A DNA stretch of 64,000 nucleotides from Neptunicoccus cionae (GCF_014643735.1 NZ_BMKA01000001.1:434001-498000), one strand, 5' to 3'; shown: positions 16,568 to 26,104, counted from the stretch's first letter. Made by a program: numbers and translations. Notes: generated by a model not told the origin, from the sequence alone.

Positions 16568-16751
16568 GTACCGTGGCGCTGTTTAGGCAAAGGAACGGCA
16601 GGCGTCAAGCGGGGAATTGGCGGTTATTTGCGCTCTTTTGCACTTTCTTTTGTCCGGCGCTGGGAAGGGGCTTAAAAACAAGGGGATCGGCGTTGTGGCG
16701 CGCGTTTAAGACAACTTGACCGCGCAGGGGCGGTGCCGCTAGGGCTTGAGT

Positions 16752-17084
16752 ATGGCTTCAACTTCGCTCGATCTTGTCTTCTCTGCTTTGTCCGATCCGA
16801 CCCGTCGGGCGATTCTCAGCCTGTTGCTGGAGGATGATATGGCGGTGACGGATGTGGCGGAGCCGTTCGAGATGTCTCTGGCGGCGATTTCCAAGCATTT
16901 GCAGATTTTGACCCGTGCGGGGCTGATCGAACAGGAACGGCGCGGGCGGGTAAAGTGGTGCAAGCTGGTGCCCGAAGCGCTGCGGGAGGCTTCGGTCTGG
17001 ATGGAAGGCTTTGGCCAGTTCGAGGCGGTTAACCTTGACCAGTTCGAGCGGTTTCTGGCCGCAGAGGTTAACGCGCCGGAGTAA
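16752..17084 (+). CDS. ArsR-family winged-helix regulator
   Basis: The 110-residue protein from ATG 16752 carries the winged helix of the ArsR/SmtB class: VFSALSDPTRRAILSLLLE (about 8-26), recognition helix SLAAISKHLQILTRAGLIEQ (20 residues, about 42-61), wing ERRGRVKWCKLV. No metal-binding Cys or His cluster (ELCVCDL type) is present, so it belongs to the non-metal branch often found beside START-domain or transport genes. It is followed after 6 bp by the convergent EamA gene and preceded by the tRNA. Its target is not evident. Confidence 0.85.
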   Translation: MASTSLDLVFSALSDPTRRAILSLLLEDDMAVTDVAEPFEMSLAAISKHLQILTRAGLIEQERRGRVKWCKLVPEALREASVWMEGFGQFEAVNLDQFERFLAAEVNAPE

Positions 17085-17090
17085 ACGGTT

Positions 17091-17993
17091 TCAGCGCTCC
17101 TGTAGCAGCATAACCAAGGCCAGTATGGTTGCCGCGATGCCGATCAGGATCACCGCAGATGGTACGCTGCCCCCTAGGGCCAGTTCCCAGACGATCACCC
17201 AGCTTGGGGTAAGATATGTGTAGGCCATGACTTTGGCCGAAGGCAGGGACAGTGTAGCGTATTGCACCAGAAAGAAGGTGATCGCGGTGGAGCTGATCGA
17301 CAGATAGGCCAATCCGATCCAGAAGATCGGGGGCAGGGCGGACCAGTCAATTGCTGCAAGGTCGCGGAACGACAGGGCCAACAGGATAATGCCCCCTGCG
17401 ATCAATGTGCCAAGCGTAAAGACGGCAGGGTGTTCCCCCCGGTTCAGGCGGCGCACCAATGGTGTGTAAAACGCATGGGCAAAACAAGCGATAAAGAAGA
17501 TGACCTCGCCGCGTCCCACGTCAAAGCGCAGCAGGGCGTTCAGATCGCCGCGAAAGATCACCCAAACCGCGCCGCTGCCCCCGACCGCCAGCGCCAGTGC
17601 CATCCAGCGAGTCGTTATCTGGCGCAACAGCATGTAACCGAACACGGCGGACATGATTGGCGTGAGTGTAAAAATGGCGGCGGTTGAAACAGAGGAGGCA
17701 GTTTTCAGCGCCTCGAACATCAGCACGAAATAGATCGAGAACACACCGCCAAGCAGCAGATACCGCCACGGCGCCTTGAAGTCGGATCGTTTGATCCCCG
17801 GACCAAGCCCCGCAAATACCCCCACCACAACCGAAGCCAGCACAAAGCGCAGGGCGGTCAGGGGCAGCGGGTCAACCAGATGGGCGATCCGCACGCCAAG
17901 GGGAAATGATCCTGCCACAAGGACGGAAAATACCAGCATGGCCAGATGGCCGCGCCCTTGGCCTGTTTGTGCGGGGGAACTTGCGATTGTCAT
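17091..17993 (-). CDS. EamA/DMT family transporter
   Basis: The 300-residue membrane protein from ATG 17993 has ten hydrophobic segments in two homologous halves, as in the drug/metabolite transporter superfamily. The first EamA half includes PLGVRIAHLVDPLPLTALRF and ALKTASSVSTAAIFTLTPI, the second TPLVRRLNRGEHPAVFTLGT and SISSTAITFFLVQYATLSLP; both end with the conserved AALLFYLTPV-like helix. Substrate is unknown (amino acids, purines and drugs are all known for the family). It is divergent from the azoreductase gene, with 157 bp between the starts; that gap contains TTGCA-N5-TGCAA as a weak possible operator. Confidence 0.85.
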   Translation of the reverse strand: MTIASSPAQTGQGRGHLAMLVFSVLVAGSFPLGVRIAHLVDPLPLTALRFVLASVVVGVFAGLGPGIKRSDFKAPWRYLLLGGVFSIYFVLMFEALKTASSVSTAAIFTLTPIMSAVFGYMLLRQITTRWMALALAVGGSGAVWVIFRGDLNALLRFDVGRGEVIFFIACFAHAFYTPLVRRLNRGEHPAVFTLGTLIAGGIILLALSFRDLAAIDWSALPPIFWIGLAYLSISSTAITFFLVQYATLSLPSAKVMAYTYLTPSWVIVWELALGGSVPSAVILIGIAATILALVMLLQER

Positions 17994-18150
17994 AACTCTT
18001 TTTATCCCATCAATGCTGCTTGGCAATCGTCTGTTGCACGGGCGGTGGGGGTGGTGTTGCAAAACATGCAACAGTGCTTTGCACCGCTTCGGGGTTATCG
18101 CGGGCCGCGTTGGGGGCTAACTGTCGGGTAACAGAATTTGGAGAATTACC

Positions 18151-18738
18151 ATGACACATACCATCCTTAAAATGAACGCATCCGCCCGAATCGCTGACAG
18201 TGCTTCCCGTCCCCTTGTGGAGCGTGCAGTTGCCAAACTGTCCAAGTCCGGTTCCCGCGTAATTGAACGGGATCTGGCAGCGCCTCTGCCTGCCGTGAAC
18301 GAGCAGTGGTTGAACGCCAACTGGACCCCGGCAGAAAGCCGCACGGCTGAACAGTCCGCCGTGCTGGAGCTGTCCGATGCCCTGATTGCCGAGCTGAAAG
18401 AAGCTGACACGATCGTGCTCGGCCTGCCCATGTATAATTTCGGTGTTCCGGCCAGTTTTAAAGCGTGGGTGGACCTTATTGCCCGCAACGGCGAGACTTT
18501 TGCCTATACCGACGAAGGCCCAAAAGGTCTGCTGGAGGGCAAACGCGCGGTTGTTATCGTCGCAACAGGCGGTGTTCCCATTGGCAGCGCAGCTGATCAC
18601 GCCACACCGTTTGTGACCACCGTACTTGGCTTTGTCGGGATCACTGATATCACCTTCGTTGACGCGGCAAATCTGGTGGCCAACTCGGACACCGTTGTAC
18701 CCAAAGCCGAGGCTACAATCGACGCTTTGGCAGCATAA
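18151..18738 (+). CDS. azoR: FMN-dependent NADH-azoreductase
   Basis: The 195-residue flavodoxin-like protein matches AzoR/AcpD: N-terminal phosphate-binding MNASARIADSASRPL, then VLGLPMYNFGVPASFKAWVD (about 90-109), which contacts FMN, and the ATGG loop near 139 (VIVATGGVPIG). It reduces quinones and azo compounds with NADH through FMN in the cytoplasm and helps in thiol and quinone stress. GGAG in TTGGAG precedes ATG 18151. It is monocistronic, divergent from an EamA transporter, and closed by the hairpin at 18747. The family length (about 200) is normal. Confidence 0.92.
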   Translation: MTHTILKMNASARIADSASRPLVERAVAKLSKSGSRVIERDLAAPLPAVNEQWLNANWTPAESRTAEQSAVLELSDALIAELKEADTIVLGLPMYNFGVPASFKAWVDLIARNGETFAYTDEGPKGLLEGKRAVVIVATGGVPIGSAADHATPFVTTVLGFVGITDITFVDAANLVANSDTVVPKAEATIDALAA

Positions 18739-18746
18739 CTTGACAA

Positions 18747-18762
18747 GGGGGCTTCGGCCCCC
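18747..18762 (+). terminator. Terminator hairpin after azoR
   Basis: GGGGGC-TTCG-GCCCCC is a 6-bp GC stem with a stable TTCG tetraloop, 8 bp after the azoR stop. The following bases (TAAACGC) lack a T tract, so termination may be partial. Confidence 0.6.
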
Positions 18763-18938
18763 TAAACGCTGCTTTATCCATTGGAAGCACCAGCCTTCCG
18801 GTCTCAGGATCGCCACCCGTCAGCGAGTTTCGCCCACGGGTGATTTTGTCGTATGGGCAATTGCATCTTGGGGCTGGGAATGCCGGGCGGGCTGCTTACA
18901 TAGACTGCAACCGCGTTAACTGAAAGGACGCCAAGGCC

Positions 18939-20453
18939 ATGTTCGAAAGTCTCTCCGACCGCCTCTCTGGCGTTTTAGACAAGCTGACCAAACAGGGTGC
19001 GCTGTCTGACGCTGATGTGTCCACCGCCCTGCGCGAAGTCCGCGTGGCCTTGCTGGAAGCAGACGTTTCCCTGCCGGTGGCCCGTGATTTCATCAAGGCA
19101 GTGCAGGAAAAGGCGACCGGCCAGAATGTTACCAAATCGGTGACGCCGGGCCAGCAGGTCGTCAAGATCGTGCACGACGAGATGGTGCATTTCCTTGCCG
19201 GTGACGATGCCAACGCGGGTCAGCTGAAAATCGACAACGCCCCTGCACCGATCCTGATGGTCGGTTTGCAAGGTTCCGGTAAGACCACAACGACAGCCAA
19301 GCTTGCCAAACGTCTGGCAGAGCGGGACAAAAAGCGGGTGCTGATGGCCTCGCTTGACACAAACCGTCCGGCGGCGATGGAACAATTGGCGATTCTCGGG
19401 ACGCAGATCGGCGTGGACACGCTGCCGATCATCAAGGGGGAAACCCCTGTGCAGATCGCCAAACGGGCCAAGCAACAGGCCACGTTGGGCGGTTACGATG
19501 TTTATATGCTCGACACTGCGGGTCGTTTGCACATCGATCAGGAACTGATCCAGCAAGCCGCAGATGTGCGCGATGTGACTAAGCCACGCGAAACCCTGTT
19601 GGTGGTCGATGGCCTGACAGGTCAGGACGCGGTGAACGTTGCTACGGAATTTGACGACAAGATCGGCGTCTCCGGCGTCGTTCTGACCCGTATGGACGGC
19701 GACGGGCGCGGTGGTGCGGCCCTGTCCATGAAAGCCGTGACTGGCAAGCCGATCAAATTCGTCGGTCTGGGCGAAAAGATGGACGCGCTTGAGGAATTCC
19801 ACCCCGAGCGTATCGCGGGCCGTATCCTTGGCATGGGCGACATCGTCAGCCTTGTGGAAAAGGCGCAGGAAACCATCGAGGCCGAACAGGCCGAAAAGAT
19901 GATGAAACGGTTTGTCAAAGGGCAGTTCAATATGAACGACCTTAAGGGCCAGCTGGAGCAGATGCAGAAAATGGGCGGTATGGAAGGCATCATGGGAATG
20001 ATGCCGGGCATGAAGAAGATGGCCAAACAAGTGGAAGACGCCGGTTTTGATGATTCCGTGCTGAAACGTCAGGTGGCCCTGATCCAGTCCATGACCAAGA
20101 AAGAACGCGCCAACCCGGCGATCCTGCAAGCCAGTCGCAAAAAGCGGATTGCGCGCGGGGCAGGGATGGAAGTGTCCGATCTGAACAAGCTTATCAAAAT
20201 GCACCGGCAGATGGCCGACATGATGAAAAAGATGGGTAAGATGGGCAAAGGCGGCATGATGAAACAGGCCATGAAGGGCATGATGGGCAAGGGCGGCGGT
20301 CTGCCTGCTGGTATGCCTGCAGATATGGACCCTAAACAGCTTGAAGCGACAGCGAAGAAGCTGGGCGGCAAAATGCCCGGTGGTTTGCCCGGTCTGGGCG
20401 GCGGCGGTTTGCAACTGCCCCCCGGTCTGTCCGGTTTCGGGAAGAAGAAATGA
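18939..20453 (+). CDS. ffh: Signal recognition particle protein Ffh
   Basis: The 504-residue protein has the N-terminal four-helix bundle (LSDRLSGVLDKLTKQGALSD), the NG GTPase with P loop GLQGSGKTTTTAKLAKRL (about 108), DTAGRLHID, GxD motif TRMDGDGRGGAALS and the closing GLGEKMDALEEFHPERIAGRILGMGD region (quoted in part), then a methionine-rich M domain (about 330-450) that holds signal peptides and the 4.5S RNA, and a Gly/Pro/Met tail. It targets membrane proteins to FtsY and SecYEG. It heads a tight row: its stop overlaps the GNAT start by 4 bp. The 4.5S RNA gene is not in the window. Confidence 0.98.
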   Translation: MFESLSDRLSGVLDKLTKQGALSDADVSTALREVRVALLEADVSLPVARDFIKAVQEKATGQNVTKSVTPGQQVVKIVHDEMVHFLAGDDANAGQLKIDNAPAPILMVGLQGSGKTTTTAKLAKRLAERDKKRVLMASLDTNRPAAMEQLAILGTQIGVDTLPIIKGETPVQIAKRAKQQATLGGYDVYMLDTAGRLHIDQELIQQAADVRDVTKPRETLLVVDGLTGQDAVNVATEFDDKIGVSGVVLTRMDGDGRGGAALSMKAVTGKPIKFVGLGEKMDALEEFHPERIAGRILGMGDIVSLVEKAQETIEAEQAEKMMKRFVKGQFNMNDLKGQLEQMQKMGGMEGIMGMMPGMKKMAKQVEDAGFDDSVLKRQVALIQSMTKKERANPAILQASRKKRIARGAGMEVSDLNKLIKMHRQMADMMKKMGKMGKGGMMKQAMKGMMGKGGGLPAGMPADMDPKQLEATAKKLGGKMPGGLPGLGGGGLQLPPGLSGFGKKK

Positions 20454-20974
20454 GCCTGACGAACGCCCCCACACTGGAAACAGAACGGCTGGTGCTGCGC
20501 GGTCCGCAAGTTGCGGATTTTGAGCCGCTGGCCGCGTTTTATGCATCCGATCACTGTGTCGGTTTCGGTGGGCGTCTGGAACGGGACGAGGCATGGCGCT
20601 GGTTTGCGTCCAACGTGGGTCACTGGCACATTCACGGATACGGCTATTTTTCCATCGTGGAAAAAGCCAGCGGTGATGTTGCCGGACTGACCGGCATCTG
20701 GAACCCCGAAGGCTGGCCCGAACCCGAACTGGGCTATGCCCTGTTTGAGGCGTTTGAAGGCCATGGCATTGCCGGTGAAGGCGCAGAGCGCGCACGGCAA
20801 TGGGCGTTTGAAGATCTGGGTTTCAAAACTCTGTCGTCCCATATCATACCGGGCAATGCACGTTCTATCGCACTGGCGGAACGGATGGGCGGCACCTTCG
20901 AGCGGGCCTATCAAAACCCGCATATGGGCGAAGACCATATCTACCGTTACCCCACACCGGAGCACGCCCAATGA
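20450..20974 (+). CDS. GNAT acetyltransferase (RimJ/RimL type)
   Basis: The 174-residue protein starts at ATG 20450 within the ffh stop (ATGA overlap) and ends with another ATGA overlap with the chorismate mutase gene. It shows the RimJ/RimL layout: LETERLVLRGPQVADFEPL at the start, GLTGIWNPEGWPEPELGYALF in the middle and the acetyl-CoA loop EGHGIAGEGAERARQW with R/Q-x-x-G-x-G/A spacing, then NARSIALAERMGGTF. Such enzymes acetylate N termini or small molecules. The position between ffh and rpsP is a habit of Rhodobacteraceae, and a translation-related target is plausible but unproven. Confidence 0.9.
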   Translation: MSLTNAPTLETERLVLRGPQVADFEPLAAFYASDHCVGFGGRLERDEAWRWFASNVGHWHIHGYGYFSIVEKASGDVAGLTGIWNPEGWPEPELGYALFEAFEGHGIAGEGAERARQWAFEDLGFKTLSSHIIPGNARSIALAERMGGTFERAYQNPHMGEDHIYRYPTPEHAQ

Positions 20975-21279
20975 GCAGCGCAACCGATAATGCCGTGACC
21001 AAAGCTGCCGAGGTGCTGAAAGAGCATCGCAACAGCATCGACCGTCTCGACGCGATCCTTGTCTATACTCTGGGCGAGCGGTTCAAACACACACAGGCCG
21101 TGGGCAAGCTGAAAGCGACCCATGACCTCCCGCCATCTGATCCAACCCGTGAAGCCAGCCAGATAGACCGTCTGGAACGTCTGGCCCGCGAGGCGGATCT
21201 TGATCCCGAATTCGCCAAGAAGTTCCTGAACTTCATCATCAGCGAAGTCATCCAGCACCACAAACAACATCAATCCTAA
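20971..21279 (+). CDS. Chorismate mutase, AroQ type
   Basis: The 102-residue all-helical protein matches AroQ chorismate mutases: [20 protein letters not shown] (20 residues, helix 1 with the catalytic Arg and the ID-LD pattern), TQAVGKLKA (Lys in helix 1-2) and the C-terminal helix [17 protein letters not shown]. It converts chorismate to prephenate for Phe and Tyr synthesis in the cytoplasm. It is cotranslated with the GNAT gene (ATGA overlap) and followed by rpsP after 59 bp. The monofunctional small form is normal for this group. Confidence 0.9.
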   Translation: MSSATDNAVTKAAEVLKEHRNSIDRLDAILVYTLGERFKHTQAVGKLKATHDLPPSDPTREASQIDRLERLAREADLDPEFAKKFLNFIISEVIQHHKQHQS

Positions 21280-21338
21280 TTCCCGAATGTAGGGTGGGGT
21301 GCGCCCCCCCGACCAAGCCATCTAAAGGAGATACACCC

Positions 21339-21737
21339 ATGGCAATGAAGATCAGACTGGCCCGCGGCGGTTCCAAGAAACGCCCTTTCTACCGCGTTGT
21401 TGCAGCCGACTCCCGCATGCCGCGCGACGGCCGCTATGTTGAAAAACTCGGTACATACAACCCGCTGCTGGCCAAAGACGACGAAAACCGTGTTCAACTG
21501 AACATGGAACGCGTTCAATACTGGCTCGGTGAAGGCGCACAGCCATCCGACCGCGTTTCCCGTTTTCTGGAAGCTGCCGGCGTTGTTGAGAAAAAAGAAC
21601 GTGCGAACATGAAGAAAGCCGAGCCTGGCAAGAAAGCTGTAGAGCGCTCCGAAGAAAAAGCTGCTAAAGTTGCTGCTGCAAAAGAAGCTGCTGCTGCACC
21701 TGCTGAAGAAGCCAGCGAAGAAGCTGCTGCTGAATAA
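21339..21737 (+). CDS. rpsP: 30S ribosomal protein S16
   Basis: The 132-residue product begins [20 protein letters not shown], followed by [19 protein letters not shown], both invariant S16 patches, with ribosome site AAAGGAG before ATG 21339. S16 binds 16S rRNA early in 30S assembly. The body ends near residue 85; the extra tail (about 45 residues, Ala/Glu/Lys-rich, [20 protein letters not shown]) is characteristic of alphaproteobacterial S16 and likely disordered. Normally rimM and trmD follow closely; here bluB, two ABC genes and a kinase come between. Confidence 0.98.
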   Translation: MAMKIRLARGGSKKRPFYRVVAADSRMPRDGRYVEKLGTYNPLLAKDDENRVQLNMERVQYWLGEGAQPSDRVSRFLEAAGVVEKKERANMKKAEPGKKAVERSEEKAAKVAAAKEAAAAPAEEASEEAAAE

Positions 21738-21758
21738 GACAACGGAGATCGGAACAAC

Positions 21759-22388
21759 ATGCATAAATTTACCGCTGAGTTCCGATCCGAGTTTGTAAAT
21801 TTGTTGAAGTGGCGCCGCGATGTGCGCCACTTCAAAACCACACCGGTTCCCCAAGACAGCCTTGCCGAATGTCTGGACGCGTTTCGCCTGTCCCCTTCTG
21901 TTGGCCTGTCCGAACCCTGGCGCATTGTCAGCCTTGATACTGACGCTGCACGGGCCAAAGCCTATGACAACTTTCAAATCCAGAACGATGCGGCCCTTGC
22001 GGGATATTCCGGCGATAAGGCGAAAACCTATGCCAGCCTGAAGCTTGCCGGTATGAAGGAAGCCCCCGTCCAATTCGCGATTTTCTGTGATGAGGAAACG
22101 GAAAAAGGGTCCGGTCTTGGGGCGGCTACTATGGCGGAAACCCGTCGCTATTCTGTGGTGTCAGCAATCATGTCTTTCTGGCTGGTCGCGCGGGCCTATG
22201 GTCTGGGGGTCGGCTGGGTGTCCATTCTGGACGCAGACCAGTTGCGCGCGGATCTTGGCGTGCCGGAAAGCTGGTCTTTGGTGGCCTATCTTTGTGTTGG
22301 CTATCCGACAGAGGAAAGTCTGCAACCGGAGTTGGAAGCTAAGGGTTGGGAAGAGCGGGCGGAAACCGTCGACGTGATGTCCCGCTAA
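21759..22388 (+). CDS. bluB: 5,6-dimethylbenzimidazole synthase BluB
   Basis: The 209-residue nitroreductase-fold protein has the BluB signatures WRRDVRHF (about 18-25, FMN-phosphate arginines), FRLSPSVGLSEPWR (about 43-56, with SP-VG-S-PWR) and AAPVQFAIFCDE-like strand followed by the ETRRYSVVSAIMSFWLVARA helix, then GLGVGWVSIL. BluB breaks reduced FMN with O2 to make the lower ligand base of vitamin B12. It starts 21 bp after rpsP with GGAG upstream, so it may be read through from the ribosomal transcript. No other cobalamin gene or B12 riboswitch is visible in the window. Confidence 0.93.
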   Translation: MHKFTAEFRSEFVNLLKWRRDVRHFKTTPVPQDSLAECLDAFRLSPSVGLSEPWRIVSLDTDAARAKAYDNFQIQNDAALAGYSGDKAKTYASLKLAGMKEAPVQFAIFCDEETEKGSGLGAATMAETRRYSVVSAIMSFWLVARAYGLGVGWVSILDADQLRADLGVPESWSLVAYLCVGYPTEESLQPELEAKGWEERAETVDVMSR

Positions 22389-22400
22389 GGCCGCAGGATT

Positions 22401-22415
22401 AGGGGCGCTGCCCCT
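22401..22415 (+). terminator. Short hairpin after bluB
   Basis: AGGGGC-GCT-GCCCCT, a 6-bp stem between bluB and the convergent ABC gene. There is no adjacent T tract, so it is only a possible terminator. Confidence 0.35.
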
Positions 22416-22457
22416 GAAACCCCGGGATATTTCCCCCAAAAAGAGCTGTGACGCGGG

Positions 22458-24272
22458 TCAGGCGGCGAAACCGTCGGTCTGTCTTGCCCAGAAACCGGCG
22501 TAAGGGCCGTTCAGATCCAGCAGTTCTTCGTGGGTTCCAGTTTCAACGATCCGGCCTGCATCAAGCACGACAATCCGGTCCATCCGCGCGATTGTGGACA
22601 GACGGTGTGCAATGGCGAGAACGGTTTTGCCTTCTACCACCTGATCAAGCGCGGTTTGAATGGCGGCTTCCACTTCGGAATCAAGCGCGGAGGTGGCCTC
22701 GTCCAGCACCAGAATCGGCGCGTCCTTCAGGATTGCACGGGCAAGGGCAATCCGTTGGCGCTGGCCGCCGGAGAGTTTGACACCGCGCTCTCCCAAATGG
22801 GCATCATAGCCACGGCGGCCTTTGTGGTCTTCCAGTCCAAGGATGAAGTCATGGGCCTCGGCGCGTTTTGCAGCGGCGATCAGGTCGTCTTCTGTGGCAT
22901 CGGGGCGACCATAAAGGATGTTATCGCGGGAGGAGCGGTTGAACATGGCGGTGTCTTGCGTGACCATACCGATCTGGCGGCGCAAGTCTTCCTCGCTTGC
23001 CTCACGGATATCTTGGCCACCGATGCGGATTGCGCCTTTTTCGACGTCATAGAGCCGCAACAGCAGGGCAACGAGGGTGGACTTGCCAGCACCGGACGCG
23101 CCGACGATGCCGATTTTCTCGCCCGGTTTGATCGTCAGGTTAATGTCTTCGATGCCGTTGCCGTCGCGGCCATAGCCAAAGCTGACGTGGTCAAAAGCGA
23201 TGTCCTTGCGCCCGTCCAATCCTTTGGGGGCGTTAGGCTGGTCCAGACGGTGGCGCGGAGTGAGGGTGCGCATGCCGTCCTCGACCTCTCCGATATTGGC
23301 CCAGATCGCCATCAAGGTGAAGCTGACCCAGCCGGTCATCTGTGCGATGCGGATGGAGATCGTACCTGCAGCAGCGATGTCACCGGGGGAAGCCAGTCCA
23401 CGGGACCAGAGCCAGAGCGTGCCGCCAATCAGGGCAACCGGCAGCAATCCGGCGACTGTCATCAGCGTCAGGCGGAAACCGGCAGAAAGCAGGCCGAAAT
23501 CAAGCGCGCGGTCGCGAAACTCCGAGATTGCCCCGATCGCGGCGCGGTCTTCGTGTTCGGCATGGGCGAAGAGTTTGACGGTTTTGATGTTGGTGATTGT
23601 GTCCACCACTTGGCCGGACACCATCGCCCGTGTGCCTGCCCGCGCCTTGGAACGTTCGCGGATGCGGGGCATGAACCAGCGGATCAACAGCAGATACACC
23701 ACCAGCCATACCGCCAGTGCCACAGCAATCGACCCGTTAATTGAGGTCAGAAGTAACACCGACCCAACCAGCGAGGCGAGCGCGAAGAACACCACGTTGA
23801 TGACTTCGACTGCCACATCTGTCATGGCGCGGGCCGCCTGCATTTGTTTTTGGGCGATACGGCCTGCGAAATCATCGTCAAAAAAGCTGACAGTCTGCCC
23901 CAGTGTCCAGCGGTGTAGACGGGTCAGCACCAGCGGATTCACGTTGGGCGCGACCAGCACGGAATTGGCGGTGGACGACGCGCCGAACGCCAGTGGACGC
24001 AGGATCAGGAAGAAACCGGCGGCGAGTATCAGGAGCATCAGGTTCTGATCCCAGAACACCTCCGGCCCGCTGGCCAGTGCGGCGTCAATCACCTTGCCAA
24101 GCAGGATCGCGGTCACAACTTCCAGAGTGCCAACCAACGCCGAGAGCAGAGCCGCCACGGAGAGCCAGCGGAATGCACCGCTCAGCGCCCAGCGGAAGAA
24201 CGCGCCGAGGGTTTGGGGCGGTGGTCCTTCGGCCCGTGCGAACGCGTCTATCAGCCCTGCAAATCGTCTCAT
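22458..24272 (-). CDS. ABC exporter half-transporter, second gene
   Basis: The 604-residue protein has an N-terminal ABC_membrane domain of six helices (about 35-330) and a C-terminal ATPase: Walker A GASGAGKST (near 385), Q loop VTQDTAMFN, signature LSGGQRQRIALARAI, Walker B ILVLDEATSALDSE and H loop AIAHRLST, all intact. It is of the MsbA/lipid-and-drug exporter class. ATG 24272 overlaps the stop of the upstream half-transporter gene by 4 bp, and the two proteins share N-terminal style (PP-x-AFFRW/PPRNIWAF), so a heterodimeric exporter is likely. Substrate is unknown. Confidence 0.9.
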   Translation of the reverse strand: MRRFAGLIDAFARAEGPPPQTLGAFFRWALSGAFRWLSVAALLSALVGTLEVVTAILLGKVIDAALASGPEVFWDQNLMLLILAAGFFLILRPLAFGASSTANSVLVAPNVNPLVLTRLHRWTLGQTVSFFDDDFAGRIAQKQMQAARAMTDVAVEVINVVFFALASLVGSVLLLTSINGSIAVALAVWLVVYLLLIRWFMPRIRERSKARAGTRAMVSGQVVDTITNIKTVKLFAHAEHEDRAAIGAISEFRDRALDFGLLSAGFRLTLMTVAGLLPVALIGGTLWLWSRGLASPGDIAAAGTISIRIAQMTGWVSFTLMAIWANIGEVEDGMRTLTPRHRLDQPNAPKGLDGRKDIAFDHVSFGYGRDGNGIEDINLTIKPGEKIGIVGASGAGKSTLVALLLRLYDVEKGAIRIGGQDIREASEEDLRRQIGMVTQDTAMFNRSSRDNILYGRPDATEDDLIAAAKRAEAHDFILGLEDHKGRRGYDAHLGERGVKLSGGQRQRIALARAILKDAPILVLDEATSALDSEVEAAIQTALDQVVEGKTVLAIAHRLSTIARMDRIVVLDAGRIVETGTHEELLDLNGPYAGFWARQTDGFAA

Positions 24273-26104
24273 TCTGTGTCCAGTCCCAACATTTCACCCG
24301 ATTGGCGTGACCAGAAGCCGGCATAAAGCCCACCTTTGGCCAACAGTTCGGTGTGCGTTCCGATCTCGGCAATTTGTCCGTCATCCAGCACCACAATTCT
24401 GTCCATCCGCGCGATGGTGGACAGGCGATGGGCAATAGCGATGACGGTTTTGCCTTCCATCACACCGGAGAGGGCGTTCTGGATCACGGCTTCGCTTTCA
24501 CTATCTAGCGCGCTTGTGGCTTCGTCCAAGACCAGTATCGGCGCATCTTTCAATACAACACGGGCGAGTGCAATGCGCTGGCGTTGACCCCCCGACAGTT
24601 TCACGCCCCGTTCGCCAACAAAGGCCTTCATCCCGCGCCGTCCCTTGGGGTCTTCAAGGTCAGGGATGAAATGAGCCGCATCCGCTCGGGTGATGGCGCG
24701 TTCGATGTCTGCGTCGCTGGCATCCGGCGCCCCGAGCACGATGTTGTCGCGCACAGAGCGGTGCATCAGACCGGGTTCCTGTGTGACCATGCCAATGGCG
24801 CTGCGCAGGCTTTCCTGCTGCACCACAGAAATATCCTGCCCGTCGATTTCAATGCGCCCCGTTTCAGGGTCCATAAACCGCAACAGCAGGTTCACAAGTG
24901 TGGTTTTCCCCGCACCGGACCGCCCGACCAACCCAACCTTTTCGCCCGCGGCAATGGTCAGGTTGATGCCGTTCAAACCGCCCTGATCCTTGCCGTAATG
25001 ATGTGCGACATCGACCAGTTTGATTTCTCCGGCTGTGACGCTCAGTTCAGGGGCGGTGTCTGCATCGGTGACAGTGTGATCCTTGGCGATGGATTCCATA
25101 CTTTCATGGATTTTACCTGCGTTTTCAAACAACAACGTAGAGACCCACATGATCCACGCTGTCATAGCAGACAGCCGCATTACCAGCGCAGTCACGGCGC
25201 TGATCTCTCCGACGGTAACGCGGCCCATGCTCCAATAGTAGAGGGACAGACCGACCACACCCACAATAAGGACACCCGTCAGAAGCCCCAGATCAAGCCT
25301 GATCCGTGTCCAAAGCCGCATGAAAACCATGAACCGCTCGCGGTCCTGTTGGGCGGCTTGCAGTGCGAAGTCCTTTTCGCGGCTGTCACCGGAGAAAAGC
25401 TTCACGCTTTCGATGTTGGTATAAGCATCGACCACCCGCGCTGTCACCATCGAACGGGTCTGGGACATTTCCTCGGACGCTTTGGAAATCCTGCGTCCCA
25501 TGTGCAGGATATACAGCACAAACGCGCAGAGCCAGAGCAGCATCGGAAAGGCAAGGGCCGGTGTCACCGAGGACATGATCCACAGTGCGCTGATGAAGTA
25601 GATGGATACGAACCAGACTGCCTCAAAAAAGGTATAGACGTTATCTTCAACAGCAGGGCCGATCTGCATCACGCGATTGGCCAGTCGGCCAGCGAAATCA
25701 TTGTGAAAGAACTCGCGGCTTTGCCCGAGCATATGGGTGTGGGCCCGCCAGCGCACCTGATCGCGCATCGCGCTCGACAGGGCCTGATGTTGTAATAAAC
25801 CATTTAGAAAAAAGGCGAGCGGTCGTCCAAACAGCAACAGCGCCGCCACAGCTAGCAGTTCCAGTCCATGGCGCCCCCAAAGGGCATCGCCATCGGACTG
25901 GTTCACATAGTCGATGATCTGCCCGCTATAGCTGATCAGCCATGTTTCCAGCAGGGCAACCACAAGACCACCGATCAGCAACCACGGCAAAAGCCTTTTG
26001 AAGGGGCGGAGTTCACTTCGGATGAAGGCCCAGATATTGCGGGGCGGGGTGCCGAGATCCCGTTTGGCAAAAGGATCGACGATAGATTCAAAAAGACGGT
26101 ACAT
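24269..26104 (-). CDS. ABC exporter half-transporter, first gene
   Basis: The 611-residue protein has a six-helix membrane domain (about 35-325, e.g. LLPWLLIGGLVVALLETWLI) and an ATPase with Walker A GRSGAGKTT (near 386), Q loop VTQEPGLMH, LSGGQRQRIALARVV, Walker B ILVLDEATSALDSE and H loop AIAHRLST. Both ATP sites of the proposed pair therefore look competent, unlike asymmetric exporters with one dead site. It starts at ATG 26104 and is translationally coupled to the second half-transporter. The pair lies within the rpsP-rimM interval that is usually short, on the opposite strand to the ribosomal genes. Confidence 0.9.
   Translation of the reverse strand: MYRLFESIVDPFAKRDLGTPPRNIWAFIRSELRPFKRLLPWLLIGGLVVALLETWLISYSGQIIDYVNQSDGDALWGRHGLELLAVAALLLFGRPLAFFLNGLLQHQALSSAMRDQVRWRAHTHMLGQSREFFHNDFAGRLANRVMQIGPAVEDNVYTFFEAVWFVSIYFISALWIMSSVTPALAFPMLLWLCAFVLYILHMGRRISKASEEMSQTRSMVTARVVDAYTNIESVKLFSGDSREKDFALQAAQQDRERFMVFMRLWTRIRLDLGLLTGVLIVGVVGLSLYYWSMGRVTVGEISAVTALVMRLSAMTAWIMWVSTLLFENAGKIHESMESIAKDHTVTDADTAPELSVTAGEIKLVDVAHHYGKDQGGLNGINLTIAAGEKVGLVGRSGAGKTTLVNLLLRFMDPETGRIEIDGQDISVVQQESLRSAIGMVTQEPGLMHRSVRDNIVLGAPDASDADIERAITRADAAHFIPDLEDPKGRRGMKAFVGERGVKLSGGQRQRIALARVVLKDAPILVLDEATSALDSESEAVIQNALSGVMEGKTVIAIAHRLSTIARMDRIVVLDDGQIAEIGTHTELLAKGGLYAGFWSRQSGEMLGLDTE

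Noticed and set aside
18975-20795. A 606-codon open frame on the minus strand opposite ffh and the GNAT gene
   Set aside because: It is antisense to strongly conserved genes, rich in His/Gln/Leu from complementary codons, and shows no domain. Similar antisense frames at 45214-46548 and 22530-23744 are rejected for the same reason.
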